A stretch of DNA of 64,000 nucleotides from Mantamonas sphyraenae (Eukaryota; CRuMs; Mantamonadidae): contig JAPMXV010000002.1 in the NCBI GenBank assembly GCA_026936335.1, positions 186,001 through 250,000 of the forward strand. The letters run 5' to 3'. This document shows, one piece after another, positions 60,427 through 64,000 of the stretch. Made by a program: the position numbers and the translations under genes. Position 1 is the stretch's first letter, and every line of letters begins with the position of its first letter. Under the pieces are notes generated by a model. The model saw nothing but the letters and a program-made list of their open reading frames with translations, was not told where the DNA came from and searched no databases.

Positions 60427-63400
60427 ATGGATCCCATCACAGGTCTCTTTGTGTTGATCTGGAACATCATTTCGTACACCATTGGTGGCATCTGCTTCCT
60501 GCTTTCATGGGTTGCCTTTTGGCGTATCCCGTCCATCTTTGCCCATCTGGTGCGTTGCATTCCTGCGAGCCAAGGGGGCCGTTGACCACGCTGTCGCCGG
60601 AGCCACCCGTTGTCACCCGCTGTGTCTGTGTGCCTGGATCACAACGTGTACCCTGCATTTGTGGGCTGTGGCCCTTTGCCTTGGCCCCCGTCCAGGCAGC
60701 CGCAGTGCAGCCGTGTGGCGCCAAGTCACCAATTCCCTGACATCGTCCCGCCTCGTCCAAATCCCACGCCATTCTCCTCCACACTGCCCTCCTCAGGCCT
60801 CTGATGGTGACATCCGAACCGTGGGTGTGACCCAGCTCATCATTTCCATTTCGGATCTGGTGTCTGTGCGTACGTGTGCCGACGTGTGCGCGATGGGAAG
60901 AGCCCAAACACACTTTCTGCCTGACGCGCCCACTCACACGGCGTTCCACGCCTCGCATGCATTCACACACTCCTCTCATGCACGCCACCTCATGTAGCCA
61001 TCGGTCTTGTGGCGACATTTAGCATCGTCCGCTCTGTGCAGACGATCCAGGGTATGCTCGACCACGATTCGCGCGATAGCGGCGACACTCACTTTGACGC
61101 CGAGCTCCGCGTGGGGTGGTGGATCAACTTTTTCATGATTCCTGTTGACCTCGTCGTTTACTTTATGGCTGCGTGCTGCGTGGGCACCGTGATCCGACTG
61201 GTGCCATGGGCCAAGGCTGTCAACGTAGGTCTCCATACGCGCAGCAGCTCGCTCGCGCACACAGTGGCTCACACCTTTCACCCTGCGTCCACACTACACA
61301 CACACAGGAAGCAAGAGACGGCAGTGAACGTCGCACAGAGACGGCCATCAACTTTCTCCTCATCTTTGTGGATTTGGGCTGCTACCTGTGCTTCCTGGTC
61401 ACCTTTTGCCTTGGTGCTCGTTTGTATCCAATGTGCAGGGATCTCCACAAGGACCTCTCCAACAGCTACGGAGAATGGCGCATCGTTATTCTGTTCAACT
61501 TTGTGATGACGCCCATTGACTACATCTGCTACATCCTGGCGGCCATCGACCTGTTGACCCTTGTGCGCACCGTACCCACCTTCAGGGCATTGTTTCGCAA
61601 AGAGGGCACAGACAGCAACGATCGACGCCTTGCTGCTGTTGTCAACTTTGCCCTCATCTGGGCCGACCTGGCCTGCTACGTGTTGGGGCTCGTGGAGGTT
61701 CTGCTTCTCGTCGACGCAAAGCCGTTGCTCCAAAAGGTGTTTGACGAGGACGCCGATGGCAACTCACGCCGCAAGGCCGTCATCACTACTCTTCCCTACA
61801 CGTTGATCGACCTGGTCCTCCTGACCATGAGCATCATGATTCTGGGGACGCTGTTCCGCGCGTATTGGTTCGTCAAGGCCTTCCGCGATGATTCGCTGGA
61901 TGACGATGGCCGCCGTTGGGTTGTGCTCGAGCAGTTCTTTGCCTGGTGCATTGACCTGATCTGCCTGCCTGCGTTTGTGCTGGTTGGGGTCACCCTCACA
62001 CGAATTCGACCGGCCTGGAAGGTGATGCGCAACTCGGAAAAGTCGCACACCGAACGACGCCTGCACGTCATCTTCTACGCTCTGCTCGTGCCCATCGATC
62101 TCTTCATGGTCATTCCTGCCGTAATCACCGTTGCGCTCATCTGGCGAGCACGCAAGCTGCTCTTGGAGATTTGGCATGGCGAAGACTTTTGGCAGCTTTG
62201 GGCGGCCGTCCTGTCCAACTTTTTCCTCACTCTGTTTGAGATTTTCGTGATGGGACCGCTCTTCCTCATCACATTTGTTTCCATCTATCGCACCATGGAT
62301 CTCATCGGTCCAGTGATTGCCTCGACCAAAGGACTGCAGGGTGGCGTGACCTACGCGGACGCCGTCTCCATGCGCATGACCATCGACGACCGCAACAAGT
62401 GCCACATGGTGTTTACTTGCCAGAAGACAGCCGCCATCGACGCAAGCCTGCGCACTGCGGAGATCACTGTGCAGTCTGGTGAGGGCTTGTGGGAAGGCGT
62501 TCGCTCCAAGTTTGGCAGCTCCTCCGTCAACGTGGCCAAGATGATGATGCCTTTCAAGATGAACAAGAAGATGTTTGACATGGACCCGTACCACGCAGCG
62601 GCCGTGGGGGACACCTTTGAGGTGGACTTTCGCACGGCGCCCGGGTATGACCGCGGAGATATGTTGTCGCTCCTCAACCACATGGCCAGGTACGAAACGG
62701 GCAACGTGTACTTTCACTTTGGCCTGCCTGGCGGCAAGGGTGTGCTGACGGCAGCCAAAGATGAAGTTCGCCGACATGGAAACCGCGCTGCGTGAGAATC
62801 GCGAGGTGAGCGACATCCAGGTACACCCGGATGCGTTTGTGCAAGAAGCCGACCCGTTTGCGTGGTACCCCGTGTACGTGCTGACGACAGCAGTGCAGTT
62901 CTTCAAGCTTGTGCTTGACCTGATCATGTTGTGCGTGGCGCTGGCCACCACGGTGTGCTTCGTGTGGCGCGCCCCGATGCTGTGGGGACTGTTGTGTGAG
63001 GATGTGGACAAGTTTCCGCGTCGCAAGATCGCACGCGTGTTTGAAGAAGCGCGTGCACCGCTGCGCAAGGCGTTTCCGGTGTCATTGGACGCGTATGAGA
63101 TGCACAACGCCTTGTGGCGCAAACGCGTGTTTGCCGACCAGCACGAGGGACTGATCATGAGCCAAGAGGTGCACATGTTTGACATGCAGCGCAGCGGCAA
63201 CACCGACCGATGGATCAAGAGTGGTGAGCTGGACGGGGTTGCCGCGCAGGCACGTCACCGTGCCCAGAAGCGAGGCTTCCAAGAAAGCGAGGACAACCCG
63301 GAGCCACTGCGTGCCATGGGAGACTCGCTGCGCCTGCAAAACATGCTGGGAGAAGTGGAGACACAACTGGACTACCAGCGAATGATGTCGGGCACCCTCG

Positions 63401-64000
63401 ACGAGGACGCCTATCAAGTGCACAAGAGCAACTGGCGCAACGTGCGCCGCCTGAACGAAGCGCGTCTGCAGGCCGCAGCAGCTCGCTTCCAACAGTTGGG
63501 AGAGCGCGAGAGCCTGGGCTGCGGGAACGGCATCCGTTCGCGCGACCAAAAGACGATGCACGAGATCATCCTTGTGTCGCTGCTGTCGGGTGTGCTGGAC
63601 GTCCTGGGACTTGTGGGCTTGTGTGCGCTGATTGTGACGCTGTACCGCATGCCCGGCCTGATCAAAAAGCTGAAGGAGGGCCAAGGCGAGTCGGAGAAGA
63701 AGCGCGTGGTGTTTGGCGAGGTGAAGAACGTGCTGATCGACCTGGCTGCGTTTGTGGCCTCTGTGTTCCTGTTGGTGACACTGCTCAAGTCTTTGGACAT
63801 GTTCGAGGTGTGGACAGACGGCTACGAGCGGGGCGAGTTGAACGAGGCGCGCTGGAAAGTGTTTCCGCTGCTGGCCGAGTTTTACGAGGACTTTTGCGAA
63901 ATCATTGCCCAGCTCCTTTGCGACTGCGGCAACTTTTGCCTGTGCACGTTGGCCACGTGTGTGGGGTTCTGCGTGCCGGGTGCCCTCTTCTTCACGGTGC
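60427..64000 (+). CDS. Large polytopic membrane protein built of repeated membrane hairpins (partial, one apparent frameshift)
   Basis: The exons are 60427-60549, 60797-60869, 60998-61224 and 61308 to beyond the edge. At least eight hydrophobic modules of about 60-65 residues recur, each with a charged lead (often D-R-R), then V-x-x-N-F and a helix with P-I/V-D-L/Y..C/V-Y, and a loop ending in R..P. Examples are WWINFFMIPVDLVVYFM, INFLLIFVDLGCYLCFL, LFNFVMTPIDYICYILA and VVNFALIWADLACYVLG. A soluble region (about 62340-62750) follows, then another membrane set (VSLLSGVLDVLGLVGLCALI, VLIDLAAFVASVFLLVTLL). The frame breaks at the A-run 62757-62759: dropping one A continues ..LTAAK MKFADMETALREN.. 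open to 64000. More than 1,000 residues are present. I do not recognise the family; a transporter or membrane scaffold is possible. Confidence 0.75.

Noticed and set aside
62761-64000. A separate gene starting at ATG 62761
   Set aside because: It would overlap the previous frame by 35 bp with no promoter or leader; a one-base slip in AAA explains both frames as one gene.
1-64000. tRNA, rRNA genes or CRISPR arrays
   Set aside because: No cloverleaf-like sequence, rRNA block or regularly spaced repeat array was recognised by eye on either strand.

Overview
The window is nuclear DNA of a GC-rich, gene-dense unicellular eukaryote. Most genes carry 0-4 short GT-AG introns (about 80-600 nt, often with a gtacgt, gtgcgt or gtgagt donor). 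Spacers are tiny: divergent start codons lie 48, 77 and 109 bp apart. Low-complexity poly-Ser, poly-Glu and Gly/Lys tracts are common inside proteins. An AXDND1-like axonemal protein and a TTLL12 homologue point to a flagellate. A secreted peptidoglycan hydrolase and a giant LamG/filamin/TIG surface protein fit a bacterivorous, surface-active protist. The lineage cannot be fixed from this sequence; an apusomonad-like or other free-living flagellate would fit, but that is a guess.

Layout. 1-12.6 kb (-): a giant secreted adhesin-like protein that runs off the left edge. 12.6-22.2 kb (-): cyclophilin, a cupin protein, p47 (UBA-SEP-UBX cofactor of p97), a small one-pass membrane protein, and a DUF4062-NACHT-WD40 protein. 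22.3-25.3 kb (+): TTLL12. 25.4-32.6 kb (-): a double-length AXDND1-like protein and a NUDT19-like Nudix hydrolase. 32.7-38.7 kb (+): the largest subunit of RNA polymerase I. 38.8-40.3 kb (+): a secreted PG-binding/M15 peptidase. 40.3-48.2 kb: a mobile-element island. 48.2-50.3 kb (+): a kinesin-derived pseudo-motor with EF-hands. 50.4-59.1 kb (-): a type I membrane protein, SAMHD1 and a STE20-family kinase. 59.3-64 kb (+): a coiled-coil membrane protein and a repeat-built polytopic membrane protein that leaves the right edge.

The island holds an intact IS630/Tc1-mariner-type transposase, a possible reverse-transcriptase remnant, and a roughly 1,750-residue protein whose C-terminus has the split RuvC signature of Fanzor (the eukaryotic TnpB relative). 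In the same open frame, its N-terminal third has the motif order of a PIN/FEN-XPG-like nuclease. A strong hairpin lies just downstream of the RuvC end, where TnpB/Fanzor guide RNAs usually sit. This fusion is the most promising candidate for an undescribed system.

One caution: three genes are broken by one-base slips in very short homopolymers (positions 1619-1622, 17657-17660, 18001-18003, 62757-62759). The open frame resumes at once on the other side, which looks more like sequencing error than decay. Exon borders given below were derived by hand from splice consensus, phase continuity and family alignment from memory; no searches were run.
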